A stretch of 64,000 nucleotides of DNA from Saprospiraceae bacterium (GCA_020628475.1 JAHDFB010000005.1:32885-96884); one strand, 5' to 3'. Shown: positions 28,450 to 37,644, counted from the first letter of the stretch. Program-made: numbers and translations. Notes: generated by a model from the letters alone, not told the origin.

Positions 28450-29504
28450 TGAGGAATTTTAGCTTAAGAGAACGTCCTTCGGTTATTACCGTTCTTCGGG
28501 AGCCACCGAAGAAGAAAAAATCCTTTCCTTGGCAGAAGTGGACCTTCATTGCCGCAGTCATATTTTTGATTAGTTACATTGGTTATAAGGCGGTTACAAA
28601 TTTATGGATCATCAATGCCAATGGACAAATAGAAGTAAAAAAACAAACGGTTCATTTTGCGGACGATGTGACCCTCAATCAATTTTTTGTGGCAGAAGGT
28701 CAGCAAGTAACTGCGGGAGATACCTTGTTTACCTATTTGCCGATCATCGAAGACGTCGTGAGTACAAGTGTGACCGATTATGACAAAACCAATGATTGGG
28801 TGGAGAAAGAAAAATTAAATATCCAATCGAAAATAGCACACAAAACCTTCGAGATTGAGTCTTTGATCGGGCGAATCAATAATTCTCAATCTTTGGCCAC
28901 CATGAAAAAAGAAATGGTGCTTCTTGGTTCAGTCAATGATAAAAATGAGTATGAATATCTCATGTTGGACATCAAAAAGATGGGCCTAGAATTGGAAGGA
29001 CTTAAAAAAGAAAAGAAATACCTTCAAGGATTGCTGTATTCCTTAGATCAGAAGAAGGCTGTTCCTCAACAAAAAGTGACTACGAGCACCCGAAAACACG
29101 GAGATACCAAAACGGCTTTTGTTGCTCCTATGGACGGTATTATAGGGCAAATCAATTTTAATCCCAACGAGGTTTGTTTCCGACGCGAAGAAATCTTGAC
29201 CATTCACAAATTAGAAGACATGATGATCAAGGTGTATTTCGATCCTTATGAGATGAAATACCTTGAACAAGGGGATGATGTCGATGTCATTTTTCCAGAT
29301 GGATCGAGTTCAGAAGGATTTATTGAAAATTTCCATGTTGCGACCTACGCTTTACCAGAAGAATTTCAGAAGAAATATGAGCCAACTACCAGAAATATTG
29401 TGGCCAATGTTCATTTGAAAAATTCGAATGACCGCTATAAACTGATGAACTTCTATAAAATGAATGTTCGAATTTCAAAATCTCGATTTAATATACCGAT
29501 ATGA
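28449..29504 (+). CDS. HlyD-family periplasmic adaptor (membrane fusion protein)
   Basis: This 351-residue protein has a short cytoplasmic basic N-terminus, one membrane helix (about residues 29-46), and a lipoyl-type half (VKKQTVHFADDVTLNQFFVAEGQQVTAGDTLF). A helical hairpin follows (about 110-200), then the second lipoyl half (TAFVAPMDGIIGQINFNPNEVCFRREEILTI) and a beta-barrel (MMIKVYFDPYEMKYLEQGDDVDVIFP). This is the HlyD/AcrA adaptor order. Its start overlaps the TolC-like stop by one base and its stop overlaps the next start by 4 bases. There is no ABC or RND pump gene beside it, which is unusual for this class and points to synthase-linked export. Confidence 0.85.
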   Translation: MRNFSLRERPSVITVLREPPKKKKSFPWQKWTFIAAVIFLISYIGYKAVTNLWIINANGQIEVKKQTVHFADDVTLNQFFVAEGQQVTAGDTLFTYLPIIEDVVSTSVTDYDKTNDWVEKEKLNIQSKIAHKTFEIESLIGRINNSQSLATMKKEMVLLGSVNDKNEYEYLMLDIKKMGLELEGLKKEKKYLQGLLYSLDQKKAVPQQKVTTSTRKHGDTKTAFVAPMDGIIGQINFNPNEVCFRREEILTIHKLEDMMIKVYFDPYEMKYLEQGDDVDVIFPDGSSSEGFIENFHVATYALPEEFQKKYEPTTRNIVANVHLKNSNDRYKLMNFYKMNVRISKSRFNIPI

Positions 29505-30880
29505 TTCTTAAAAATCTAGAAGCCAATGTCAATACGCTGATTCGTGAAAATGATATCGATTTTCACATCGTTAATTCGCAAACCGAATTACAATTAGAGG
29601 ACTTGGTGGCTTGTGATGCCCTCATTTTTCGATCGGATCGCGCGAGTCAAATCCAGGTAGAAATTGAAAAAATTAGACGTGCTGATAATCCGAGATTATA
29701 TTTGAAACCGATCTTCGTTTCATCAAGAAGGATGAAAATACGGCTAAATAATGAAGTCGACGGAATTGTAGAAGGTTCAGATTTGGATAGTATTGAGGAA
29801 CAGACCAAGAACTTACTGTCAAAAATAAAGGAAATCAATCCGAAGCCATTATCAAAATCCATGGCTTTTAATGACCGCGTGTTATTAAAAACGATGCAGT
29901 TCATGTACACAAGAAGTCTTGATTTAAAGCCGAAGCGGAGTCGAGCTGCTTTGATGGGTTATCATTATCCTTTTGTACGAACGCTCATTCCGAATTTTGA
30001 AGTGACTACCTTTCTGGATAAACTGGATGTCGCCAGCAAAAAAAACTGGTTCCATACCAAGTTGGAAGATCGAGTCAATTTATGTAATTCATGTGGTAGT
30101 TCTTATTTACATTTTGTGGAATCATGTCATAAATGTCATTCCATCGATATCAATGCGGAACCGCTGATTCATCATTTTAGATGTGCCTACATCGGACCAC
30201 AAAGTGATTTTGAACAAGAAGATTTATTGATTTGTCCAAAATGTGATAAAGTACTTCGACATATCGGAGTGGACTATGATAAACCTTCTGAAATTTTAAC
30301 TTGTAATTCTTGTAACCATCAAGCTCAGCAATCCAGTATTCGAGCGGGTTGTATCGATTGCGGCGATCAAAATGAACTGACCAAATTACATTCAAAAGAG
30401 GTTCACTCTTATGTTTTGACAGTAGAAGGTATTGAAATAGCCAGAACAGGCCAATCTTTTGATATTGTTGAAGAAAATGACGTGCTGAAAATGCATAAAT
30501 ACGAATTGGAAGCGCAGGTTTTTGACCTGTTGCGTTATCAGGAAATAAAAAAGACCGTTACCAATAAGCAGAAGTCCTATACGCTTTCGGTTGATTTTAA
30601 TGAATCCGTTTTGGATGATTTAACCAATACAGAACGAATTACTTTTACCAATGAATTCAAGGATATTTTAGGCAATTATTTGGATGAAGTGGACTTGATG
30701 ACGACGCGTTCAATCTCTAGTTATGAGATTTTACTGAGCTGTAAACGAAAGGATTACGCAGAAGATATGATGGAGACCATTCGGTACAATGTGAATAAAA
30801 TCATCAATGATAATTTTAATGATCCAAAACATGATTTGAGCGTTCAGCTTCAAGTTTTGGATAAAAATTTTGTGGCTTAA
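29501..30880 (+). CDS. TackOD1-like zinc-ribbon protein with receiver-like and degenerate GGDEF-like domains
   Basis: 459 residues, cytoplasmic. Residues 1-110 resemble a degenerate CheY-like receiver (CDALIFRSD, KPIFVSSRR, DGIVEGSDLDS). Residues 130-310 hold four or more CxxC pairs (CNSCGSSYLHFVESCHKC, CPKC, CNSC, CIDCG), a metal-binding region I recognise as similar to the TackOD1 output domain. Residues 345-455 have the alpha/beta pattern of a GGDEF diguanylate cyclase (LDDLTNTERITFTNEF, DEVDLMTTR...YEILLS), but the GGDEF loop is replaced by SISSYE, so catalysis is unlikely. It overlaps the adaptor gene by 4 bp and directly precedes the glycosyltransferase. I infer that it gates polymer synthesis in response to a signal. 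Confidence 0.7.
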   Translation: MILKNLEANVNTLIRENDIDFHIVNSQTELQLEDLVACDALIFRSDRASQIQVEIEKIRRADNPRLYLKPIFVSSRRMKIRLNNEVDGIVEGSDLDSIEEQTKNLLSKIKEINPKPLSKSMAFNDRVLLKTMQFMYTRSLDLKPKRSRAALMGYHYPFVRTLIPNFEVTTFLDKLDVASKKNWFHTKLEDRVNLCNSCGSSYLHFVESCHKCHSIDINAEPLIHHFRCAYIGPQSDFEQEDLLICPKCDKVLRHIGVDYDKPSEILTCNSCNHQAQQSSIRAGCIDCGDQNELTKLHSKEVHSYVLTVEGIEIARTGQSFDIVEENDVLKMHKYELEAQVFDLLRYQEIKKTVTNKQKSYTLSVDFNESVLDDLTNTERITFTNEFKDILGNYLDEVDLMTTRSISSYEILLSCKRKDYAEDMMETIRYNVNKIINDNFNDPKHDLSVQLQVLDKNFVA

Positions 30881-32206
30881 TTGTTAGATAATTCCATATT
30901 CGAAAACCTGATTCCAGAATTTATCAATTTCTGGATAGAAGGAGGCACGGGCAAGTTTGTTCGGGTCTTCTGGTATTTTATTATTTTCGAATTAACGCGT
31001 TATATAATACTAGATTATTCGGTCTATATCTATCGGATTTTTACGCGCAATGAACGTAGAAAAAAATGGGCAGCAGCTAAAAAAGCCTTCCATTTGGAAA
31101 ATCCATTTATATCTATCGTTGTTCCTGGGAAGAATGAAGGTAAAAATATCTATAAACTCGTAAAATCGTTGGCCGAACAGACCTATCAAAATTTTGAATT
31201 GATCGTGGTCGATGATGGTTCTACGGATGATACGCCGATCATTGGTAACAACTTACTTGAACGAGGGCTGATTCATAAATTCTTACGAAATGATGTGCGT
31301 GGTGGCAAGGCTTCCGCTGCTAACCTGGCTGTCCGATTTTCTACGGGTAAATTCATCGTACATTTGGATGCTGATTGTTCATTTGATTCGGATGCGATCG
31401 AAAATGTATTGATTCCATTTTACATGGATCCAGATATTGGGGCAGTTGGGGGCAATGTGAAAGTACGGGATTATATGACCAATCTCGTCAGTAAATTGCA
31501 GGCTATTGAGTATTTGAAAACAATTTCTGTTGGTCGTATAACCACCTCTGAATTGGGTATTTATAAGATCATTTCGGGTGCCTTTGGAGCTTTTCGTACG
31601 GATATTATTCAACAAGTCGGCGCCTGGGATATTGGTCCGGGGCTGGATGGTGATATTACCGTTAAGATTCGAAAAGGTGGATATAAAACGGTTTTTGAAC
31701 CCAGCGCGGTTTGTTTGACCAGTGTTCCTCCTAAATTCATGAATCTTTTCCGCCAACGGATGCGTTGGAATAAGAGTATTATTCGTTTTAGAATACGGAA
31801 GCACAAGGATGTATACTTTCCTTCGGCTAATTTCAGTTGGTCTAACTTTGCCTCTTTTGTAGAAAATGTATTCTACAATGTGATCCTAGATATACTTTGG
31901 TGGTTTTATTTTATTGACATTATACTGAATTACAATTCACAACTGTATTACATTTTGATGATGAATCTCACCTTATATATGACCGGTGGGTTTATCCAGA
32001 TGTTTATGACTTATTTATACAGTGAACGAAAGAAGGAGGAATTGAAATTGTGGCCATATATTCCGTTGGTATCGTTTTATAATGGATTCTTTTTGCGTCT
32101 GGCTAGAACGCGTGCTTATATTCAAGAGTTTTTCTTCAAAAAATCCTATGATGATCCTTGGAATCCATTGAAATCGTCTTCTCAGGCTAAGATTAACGGT
32201 TTTTAA
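30881..32206 (+). CDS. Processive family 2 glycosyltransferase, membrane-bound
   Basis: This 441-residue protein starts at TTG 30881, directly after the previous stop; no ATG or GTG offers a plausible start before the catalytic domain. One or two membrane helices (about 24-52) precede a GT-A domain with VVPGKNEG, VVDDGSTDDTP, the DxD-like HLDADCS, the acceptor motif GAFGAFRTD and QRMRWNK, the QxxRW signature of processive synthases such as cellulose, PNAG or hyaluronan synthase. About four C-terminal membrane helices follow (330-415). It probably polymerises an exopolysaccharide, exported through the adaptor and TolC-like protein of the same operon. Its end shares TTAA with the convergent truC gene. 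Confidence 0.88.
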   Translation: MLDNSIFENLIPEFINFWIEGGTGKFVRVFWYFIIFELTRYIILDYSVYIYRIFTRNERRKKWAAAKKAFHLENPFISIVVPGKNEGKNIYKLVKSLAEQTYQNFELIVVDDGSTDDTPIIGNNLLERGLIHKFLRNDVRGGKASAANLAVRFSTGKFIVHLDADCSFDSDAIENVLIPFYMDPDIGAVGGNVKVRDYMTNLVSKLQAIEYLKTISVGRITTSELGIYKIISGAFGAFRTDIIQQVGAWDIGPGLDGDITVKIRKGGYKTVFEPSAVCLTSVPPKFMNLFRQRMRWNKSIIRFRIRKHKDVYFPSANFSWSNFASFVENVFYNVILDILWWFYFIDIILNYNSQLYYILMMNLTLYMTGGFIQMFMTYLYSERKKEELKLWPYIPLVSFYNGFFLRLARTRAYIQEFFFKKSYDDPWNPLKSSSQAKINGF

Positions 32207-32895
32207 GTAGGAAGTGGCAAGCGTAAACGCTTGAGCATCTGAATATAATTTGGATGAAATCCTGCTTCAATACAGATGGGTTTATCGTTATAAGGATGCG
32301 TAAATGCCATCTTTTGTGCGTGTAACAGCATTTCTGTATATTCAAATTTCTGTTTAAAAAGTCGATTTTGTTTACTGCAGCCATGCGGGCGATCTCCAAT
32401 GATTGGATGGAAAATATGAGAAAGATGCCGACGTAGTTGATGCATTCGACCAGTTTTTGGACTTAATTTCATCAAAGAATATCTAGAAGTACTGTGTTTA
32501 CCTAAGGGCCATGGTAATTCTGAGCTTGCTACGTGCTGATAATACGTACTAGCTTCTTGAGATTTTCCATGTTCGTTGACGAGTGGATAATCGATCCAAG
32601 CTTCTCCAAAAAGATAACCTCGAACAACGGCGTAGTATGTTTTTTGAATTTGATTTTCTTGAAATAAACGCCCTATTTTTCTATGCGTATTTGGGTCAAG
32701 CCCAAAAAGTAAGACCCCCGTTGTTTTGCGGTCCAAGCGGTGTATCGGATACACGTATCGCTGTATTTGGTCCCGCAATGTTTGCAAGACGATTTCTTTG
32801 GCATATGGATCAATATTGGATTTATGGGTTAAGTAGCCATACGGTTTATTTACGGCAACCATGTATTCATCTTGATATAGAATCTCCAAATTCAC
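32203..32895 (-). CDS. truC: tRNA pseudouridine synthase C (RluA family)
   Basis: The enzyme makes pseudouridine at position 65 of tRNA in E. coli. It has about 230 residues; I start at the GTG at 32895 (MNLEILYQDEYMVAVNKP), which matches the usual opening; the frame reaches a TTG at 32910. The catalytic aspartate is in HRLDRKTTG near residue 55, followed by the RluA core (KTYYAVVRGYL, GRMHQLRRHL). HPIIGDRPHG and CSKQNRLF are characteristic of TruC. It is convergent with the glycosyltransferase, sharing 4 bp at the ends. Confidence 0.9.
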   Translation of the reverse strand: MNLEILYQDEYMVAVNKPYGYLTHKSNIDPYAKEIVLQTLRDQIQRYVYPIHRLDRKTTGVLLFGLDPNTHRKIGRLFQENQIQKTYYAVVRGYLFGEAWIDYPLVNEHGKSQEASTYYQHVASSELPWPLGKHSTSRYSLMKLSPKTGRMHQLRRHLSHIFHPIIGDRPHGCSKQNRLFKQKFEYTEMLLHAQKMAFTHPYNDKPICIEAGFHPNYIQMLKRLRLPLPT

Positions 32896-33137
32896 GATCA
32901 AATGTATCAAAAAATGAAAGAATTTAAACCAAGTTAAACCTTAAGACGATATTCAGGAACTTATCATTTAAGAGGAATGGAAATCGTATTATGAATGCGG
33001 CATTATGTCGAAGAAAATGGCCTGTCCGTCCAAAGGGAGGAATCATTTATTTGCTTGAGTGGTTTAAAACTCTGTAAAGTTTATGTTTGAATCGATAGAA
33101 TAGACTTTATTTTCATGGGCTAAGTAAAACAAATGTG

Positions 33138-33145
33138 TACCTTTG
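33138..33145 (+). promoter_or_regulatory. -7 box of yidC
   Basis: TACCTTTG is a perfect TAnnTTTG match 22 bp upstream of the yidC ATG at 33168. No clear TTG element lies 17-23 bp upstream. The preceding 240 bp hold no gene. Confidence 0.5.
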
Positions 33146-33167
33146 CCGCAAATTTTCAAATAAAGAA

Positions 33168-35066
33168 ATGGACAAACGTCAGATAATAGGACTGGTCTTG
33201 ATTTTTGCTTTATTTTTCCTTTGGTCAATTAACAATGGAAAAGCTCGTAAACTAGCGGAAGCGGAAAAACACTATCAAGATTCGATCGCACAAGTAAAAT
33301 TAGATCAACATATAGCAGATTCGCTGGCACAATTACCACAGACTTCAGGTACAGCTGTAGAGGATGTAGCATCGAATGTCACGATAACAAATACGGTGAC
33401 GGACTCTTTGCAAGATATGCGTTTGAGAGTGCAGTATGGAGCTTTTGGAGGGAATGCAACTGGAGAAGCATCCAGCTACGTGCTTGAAAATGATAAGATC
33501 AAAGTGACACTGAGTTCCAAGGGGGCAAAAGTGACAGAGGTCTTGGTCAAAGATCACATGAGAATTGTTAAAGATGAAGAGGGTAACAAAGTAGAAGAAG
33601 CACTGTATCTCATGAATGATGAGAAGAATAGATTCTCTTATCTCTTACCAGTCAAAGGTGTCGCTGGAAATGTGGTGGATACCGAAGACTTGTATTTTGA
33701 TGCAAAACAATCTGGAAATTCAATCACCTTTACAGCGGGAGATAATGGAGAGTTTGTTCAGAGCTATCAATTGAACGAAGCATACGATTTAGATTACAAT
33801 ATCAACTTTTCAAATCAGACGGGCACCTATTTAAACGATAAAGAAGTGCAATTGAAGTGGAAAAACTACTTGGAAAAAATCGAATTGAACGATTATTTCG
33901 AGCGCTTCTATTCTTCTGTTTATTTCAAGGAATCTGGCGAAGATTCAGATTACTGTAATTGCCGTAAGTCCGATATTGAAGTTGTGGATAAAGAACCGAT
34001 CGAATGGGTAGCGCATGTCAATCAATTTTTTAATACGGCATTGATGGCAGAAGGTACGAAATTCAATTATGGAGAATTTGAGACGGAAGTACTAGATAAT
34101 GAAGACAGTGATTTAAAACTGATTAAGACGGAATTGAAGATTCCTTCAGATGTTATTGCTGATGGTGCCTTTCCAATGAAAATGTATGTTGGTCCAAACG
34201 AATTCAATGTATTGAAATCTTATGATGTCGGTTTGGAAGAAGTGATTCCTTTTGGGCGATCTTTATTTGGAACGATCAACAGATGGGTCATTCGACCATT
34301 ATTCAATTTCTTTGACAACATCGTTCACAATAAAGGGATCGCGATTATATTGATGATTTTGTTAATCAAGATTTTACTCTATCCATTGACCTATAAGATG
34401 TTGCTTTCACAAGCTAAAATGGGCGCACTTAAACCGGAGTTGCAAGGTCTAAAGGATAAATACAAAGATGATCCTCAGACACAGCAGGTTGAAACGATGA
34501 AAATCTATCGAGAATACGGAGTGAGTCCGCTAGGAGGTTGTATGCCGATGTTGATTCAGATGCCAATATGGTATGCATTATTCCGCTTTTTTCCGGCATC
34601 TATTGGATTTAGACAAGAGTCATTTCTCTGGGCGACAGATCTTTCATCGTATGATGATTTGATCCAGTTAGGCTTTAACTTGCCTTTTGGAATGGGATCG
34701 CATTTGAGTTTGTTTACCTTACTTTGGGTAATTACTCAATTGATCTATACCTATTATAATACTAGACACATGGATATGTCAGCTAATCCGGCGATGAAAT
34801 ACATTCAGTATTTGATGCCTGTTATGTTTTTGGCATTCTTCAATCAATACGCATCTGGTTTGACGGTATATATGTTCTTCTCGAACTTATTTAATATTGC
34901 ACAGACGATCGGTACCAAGAAATTCGTGTTTAATGAGGATAAACTTCGTCAACAATTGATGGCGAATAAGCTCAAACCGAAGAAGAAAAGCAAGTTTATG
35001 CAGAACATTGATGCTGCGATGAAAGCGCAACAAGAAGCCCAGAAAAATGGGAAAAAGAAAAAATAA
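33168..35066 (+). CDS. yidC: Membrane protein insertase YidC
   Basis: YidC inserts and folds inner-membrane proteins, alone or with SecYEG. It is 632 residues from the ATG at 33168 (MDKRQIIG); a GTG at 33135 would place the promoter box inside the gene. The first membrane helix is at about 5-22, followed by the large periplasmic beta domain (about 60-340, with ASSYVLENDKIKVTLSSKGA, noted by its VLENDKIKV core). The conserved five-helix insertase core then starts near residue 375 (NFFDNIVHNKGIAIILMIL). GGCMPMLIQMPIWYALF and MPVMFLAFFNQYASGLTVYMF are hallmark segments. The basic C-terminal tail (KKKSKFMQ to GKKKK) may contact ribosomes. A terminator follows directly. Confidence 0.97.
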   Translation: MDKRQIIGLVLIFALFFLWSINNGKARKLAEAEKHYQDSIAQVKLDQHIADSLAQLPQTSGTAVEDVASNVTITNTVTDSLQDMRLRVQYGAFGGNATGEASSYVLENDKIKVTLSSKGAKVTEVLVKDHMRIVKDEEGNKVEEALYLMNDEKNRFSYLLPVKGVAGNVVDTEDLYFDAKQSGNSITFTAGDNGEFVQSYQLNEAYDLDYNINFSNQTGTYLNDKEVQLKWKNYLEKIELNDYFERFYSSVYFKESGEDSDYCNCRKSDIEVVDKEPIEWVAHVNQFFNTALMAEGTKFNYGEFETEVLDNEDSDLKLIKTELKIPSDVIADGAFPMKMYVGPNEFNVLKSYDVGLEEVIPFGRSLFGTINRWVIRPLFNFFDNIVHNKGIAIILMILLIKILLYPLTYKMLLSQAKMGALKPELQGLKDKYKDDPQTQQVETMKIYREYGVSPLGGCMPMLIQMPIWYALFRFFPASIGFRQESFLWATDLSSYDDLIQLGFNLPFGMGSHLSLFTLLWVITQLIYTYYNTRHMDMSANPAMKYIQYLMPVMFLAFFNQYASGLTVYMFFSNLFNIAQTIGTKKFVFNEDKLRQQLMANKLKPKKKSKFMQNIDAAMKAQQEAQKNGKKKK

Positions 35067-35072
35067 TTGGAA

Positions 35073-35107
35073 GGCCTGTTGGATATGATTCTAACAGGCT
35101 TTTTTTA
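35073..35107 (+). terminator. Rho-independent terminator of yidC
   Basis: GCCTGTT (35074-35080) pairs with AACAGGC (35093-35099), followed by seven T. The T-run overlaps the stop codon of the convergent hydrolase gene at 35105. Confidence 0.85.
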
Positions 35108-36004
35108 TAAATCGGTCCGGTAGGATTCTTGTTCTTCTCTAAAATCGTCACATCCTTGTCTAGAAAAAGCACACCGAAGTGCGGACATGATTTGAGGCCA
35201 ATAGAAGATGTAATCTGCTTGATTGGTTTGACCGATGCTCTTCGCAAAATAACTGGCCGCTCCATTGTTATTGGAACCAAAACGTTTATCATAGGCCCAA
35301 GCATTCAAGTGTTTGGATCGAGTAGCATTATCTTTGGTATATATTACATGCTTCTTTCTGTGGGCATCTTCCAGTTTTTCGAATAGTCTAGTTCCGGTTT
35401 CTCTTCGATAAAATTTATCGTTTTCCTCCTCTACAATTAAGTATACATCGTAGTTGTCAAGCTTTTTGAAATTGAGATTTTTAATTTTATGATAGGTGAC
35501 TTCTGCCGGTGCAAGACTGATAACAGCAGAGGGCTTTTTTGGTGGACCAGAAGACATACTTGCCAATTCGAAGGCGATTACACCACCCATACTATGTCCG
35601 ATGAATGCCACGGGTAATGAATACACCTTTGGATAATTGATTTCTATATCCTTGTATGCTTTTTCTAATGATCCATTGATAAAATCTAAGTCCGATTTGT
35701 TGTTACTCCATAAAAAGCTTTGATAGGAAGGATAGATCACAATGTATTCTTCTTGAAGTAATTGTTCTATAAGTTGTCCATAAGCAAATGGATTGGAAGC
35801 CTGATCAGAATGAATTAAAATCACGAGGCCTTTGTAATCTTCGGAGCCAACTGGATAGAAGATACTGTACGAGTTTCTTTCGTTTACTTTATGGGTAGAA
35901 CCAAATCTAAAACGGGAATCCTTTTGGGCGAAAGCCCCATTTTGAGCACTAAGCTGACCGATGGTCATCGACAGGATTATTAGAATCGGAAAAAGATACT
36001 TCAT
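35105..36004 (-). CDS. Secreted alpha/beta hydrolase
   Basis: This 299-residue protein has a signal peptide (MKYLFPILIILSMTIGQLSA, ending at residue 20). The alpha/beta hydrolase core is LVILIHSDQAS, the position of the oxyanion loop, followed by the nucleophile elbow GHSMGG with Ser138. A probable Asp (about 196, EEENDKFYRR) and His (near 230, SKHLNAW) complete the triad. It may be an esterase, lipase or dienelactone-hydrolase-like enzyme; the substrate is open. Its stop falls in the yidC terminator, and it diverges from gpsA. Confidence 0.85.
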   Translation of the reverse strand: MKYLFPILIILSMTIGQLSAQNGAFAQKDSRFRFGSTHKVNERNSYSIFYPVGSEDYKGLVILIHSDQASNPFAYGQLIEQLLQEEYIVIYPSYQSFLWSNNKSDLDFINGSLEKAYKDIEINYPKVYSLPVAFIGHSMGGVIAFELASMSSGPPKKPSAVISLAPAEVTYHKIKNLNFKKLDNYDVYLIVEEENDKFYRRETGTRLFEKLEDAHRKKHVIYTKDNATRSKHLNAWAYDKRFGSNNNGAASYFAKSIGQTNQADYIFYWPQIMSALRCAFSRQGCDDFREEQESYRTDL

Positions 36005-36085
36005 GCAAGCATTTATTGAAGGATAAATTTACAGTAATTATTGTAATACGGATCACAAAAGTATTTTATTGCTATTTTTACTTCG

Positions 36086-37114
36086 ATGATCAAGAAAAAA
36101 GTTGGAGTGATTGGTGCTGGTAGTTTTGGTACTACTGTAGCGACCTTATTATCTAGAAATGCTGATGTCGTACTCTTTGCAAAATACGAGAGTCAGGTTA
36201 TTGAGATCAACGAAAAACATTCTAATCGCGGATATAAACTACCTGAAAATATTATGGCAACGGGAGATTTGTCCCTCTTAGCAGAAGAGTGCCAAGTGCT
36301 TTTTCCGGTGGTTCCTTCGGCTGGTTTTAGAACCATGATGCAAGAATTGAGTCAATTTGTAGGTCCCCAACATATTATCATCCACGGTACAAAAGGCTTG
36401 GATGTTCAGTTCGATCAGTCTAAACCGCTTAAGTTTTTATCGAAAGATGAAATCTATACCATGAGCGAAGTGATTCGATATGAAACCAGTGTACTTCGTG
36501 TTGGTTGCATGAGTGGCCCCAATTTATCCAGAGAAATTATGGCTGGACTCCCAGCTGCGACCGTCATAGCCAGTGATTTTGATGAAGTCATTAAAATTGG
36601 TCATGATCTGTTATCGAATCCTCATTTCTTTGTTTTTGGTTCGCATGAAATTAAAGGGGCTGAATTTGCCGGTACCTATAAAAATATCATTGCATTAGCA
36701 GGCGGAATGGTTGCTGAGAAAAAATTGGGTAAAAATCTAGAAGCCTTATTGATTACTAGAGGACTTCGAGAAATGATCAATTTCGGGAATGCGGTTGGAA
36801 TTCATGAAAAAGCCTTTTTAGGTACGGCGGGTATTGGTGACTTAATTGCCACGGCTACCAGTGAGAATAGTAGAAACTACAATTTCGGAAGGCGCATTGC
36901 ACGGGGCGAGAAGATGGAGACCATTTTGGAAGAAGAACAAGAGGTAGCCGAAGGGGTACGAACCTTGAAAATAGCCTATTTATTGAGTAATTTTTATACG
37001 ATCAATGCACCGATCACTAAAATGTTGTACAAGGTGATTTATGAGGGCTATCAATTGGATGCAGCTATCAAATATCTCATGAATTATCCTTATTCCACTG
37101 ATGTGGATTTCTGA
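36086..37114 (+). CDS. gpsA: Glycerol-3-phosphate dehydrogenase [NAD(P)+]
   Basis: The enzyme reduces dihydroxyacetone phosphate to sn-glycerol 3-phosphate, the entry to phospholipid synthesis. It is 342 residues. The Rossmann motif GVIGAGSFGTTVA is at 7-19, HGTKGLD near 102-108 and GPNLSREI near 150. The catalytic lysine lies in AGTYKNIIALAGG near 205, and RGLREM and GIGDLIATATS follow. An ATG at 36086 starts 81 bp after the divergent hydrolase. The last 25 bp overlap the convergent YdjM-like gene. Confidence 0.95.
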   Translation: MIKKKVGVIGAGSFGTTVATLLSRNADVVLFAKYESQVIEINEKHSNRGYKLPENIMATGDLSLLAEECQVLFPVVPSAGFRTMMQELSQFVGPQHIIIHGTKGLDVQFDQSKPLKFLSKDEIYTMSEVIRYETSVLRVGCMSGPNLSREIMAGLPAATVIASDFDEVIKIGHDLLSNPHFFVFGSHEIKGAEFAGTYKNIIALAGGMVAEKKLGKNLEALLITRGLREMINFGNAVGIHEKAFLGTAGIGDLIATATSENSRNYNFGRRIARGEKMETILEEEQEVAEGVRTLKIAYLLSNFYTINAPITKMLYKVIYEGYQLDAAIKYLMNYPYSTDVDF

Positions 37115-37644
37115 TCAGATCGAAACGTTGTTCTTAGAAATAATATCGTTCCCAGAAGAATGGACGGAATGAATAGGTATATAAATTCACTCTTCAAGAC
37201 GCGTATGCCCCATGAACTAAAAAATCGACTGATGGACATCGGGCTTACCCGAATTTTTCTCCAAGGGAAGAAATAACGACTTTCGTCAAAAGGAATTAAA
37301 AATCCGACTCCCATACCTCCTGTGGTCATGGCATCTAATAATCCATGTGAAACAGTACAGAGAAATAGATAAAACCAAGCTGTTCGAAAGCTTTTTATGT
37401 TCTTACGAAAGAAAACGCTGGCCAGAAGGACCGACCAAATGATAGCAAATAATATACTATGTGTAAATCCGCGATGACCCAGCATGGATTCGTAGGCAAT
37501 ACCAAATCGAAAGGCTATTACATCGAAATCCGGCATGATGGAACTAAAAATACCCCAGAACCAAAGTTTGTATTTGTCCTTTCTTTGATATAGACCGGCA
37601 CCCATCCCCATTGCCACAGCTGCATGTCCAAAAGCAGAAGCCAT
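37090..37644 (-). CDS. YdjM/DUF457-like membrane-bound metal-dependent hydrolase
   Basis: 184 residues and about four membrane segments. Conserved polar motifs are FGHAAVAMGMG at the start, MPDFDVI near 37-43, HRGFTHS near 56-62 and SHGLLDAMTTGG near 99-110. Histidines and aspartates in these motifs match the predicted metal site of the YdjM/YbcI family, which includes LexA-regulated E. coli YdjM. The substrate is unknown. It is convergent with gpsA, overlapping by 25 bp. Confidence 0.85.
   Translation of the reverse strand: MASAFGHAAVAMGMGAGLYQRKDKYKLWFWGIFSSIMPDFDVIAFRFGIAYESMLGHRGFTHSILFAIIWSVLLASVFFRKNIKSFRTAWFYLFLCTVSHGLLDAMTTGGMGVGFLIPFDESRYFFPWRKIRVSPMSISRFFSSWGIRVLKSEFIYLFIPSILLGTILFLRTTFRSDQKSTSVE

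Noticed and set aside
32896..33137. Possible small RNA or tRNA upstream of yidC
   Set aside because: No cloverleaf, conserved tRNA motifs or strong hairpin could be found.
33135..33167. GTG start 11 codons upstream of yidC
   Set aside because: The perfect -7 box lies inside these codons and YidC homologues begin near MDKRQ.
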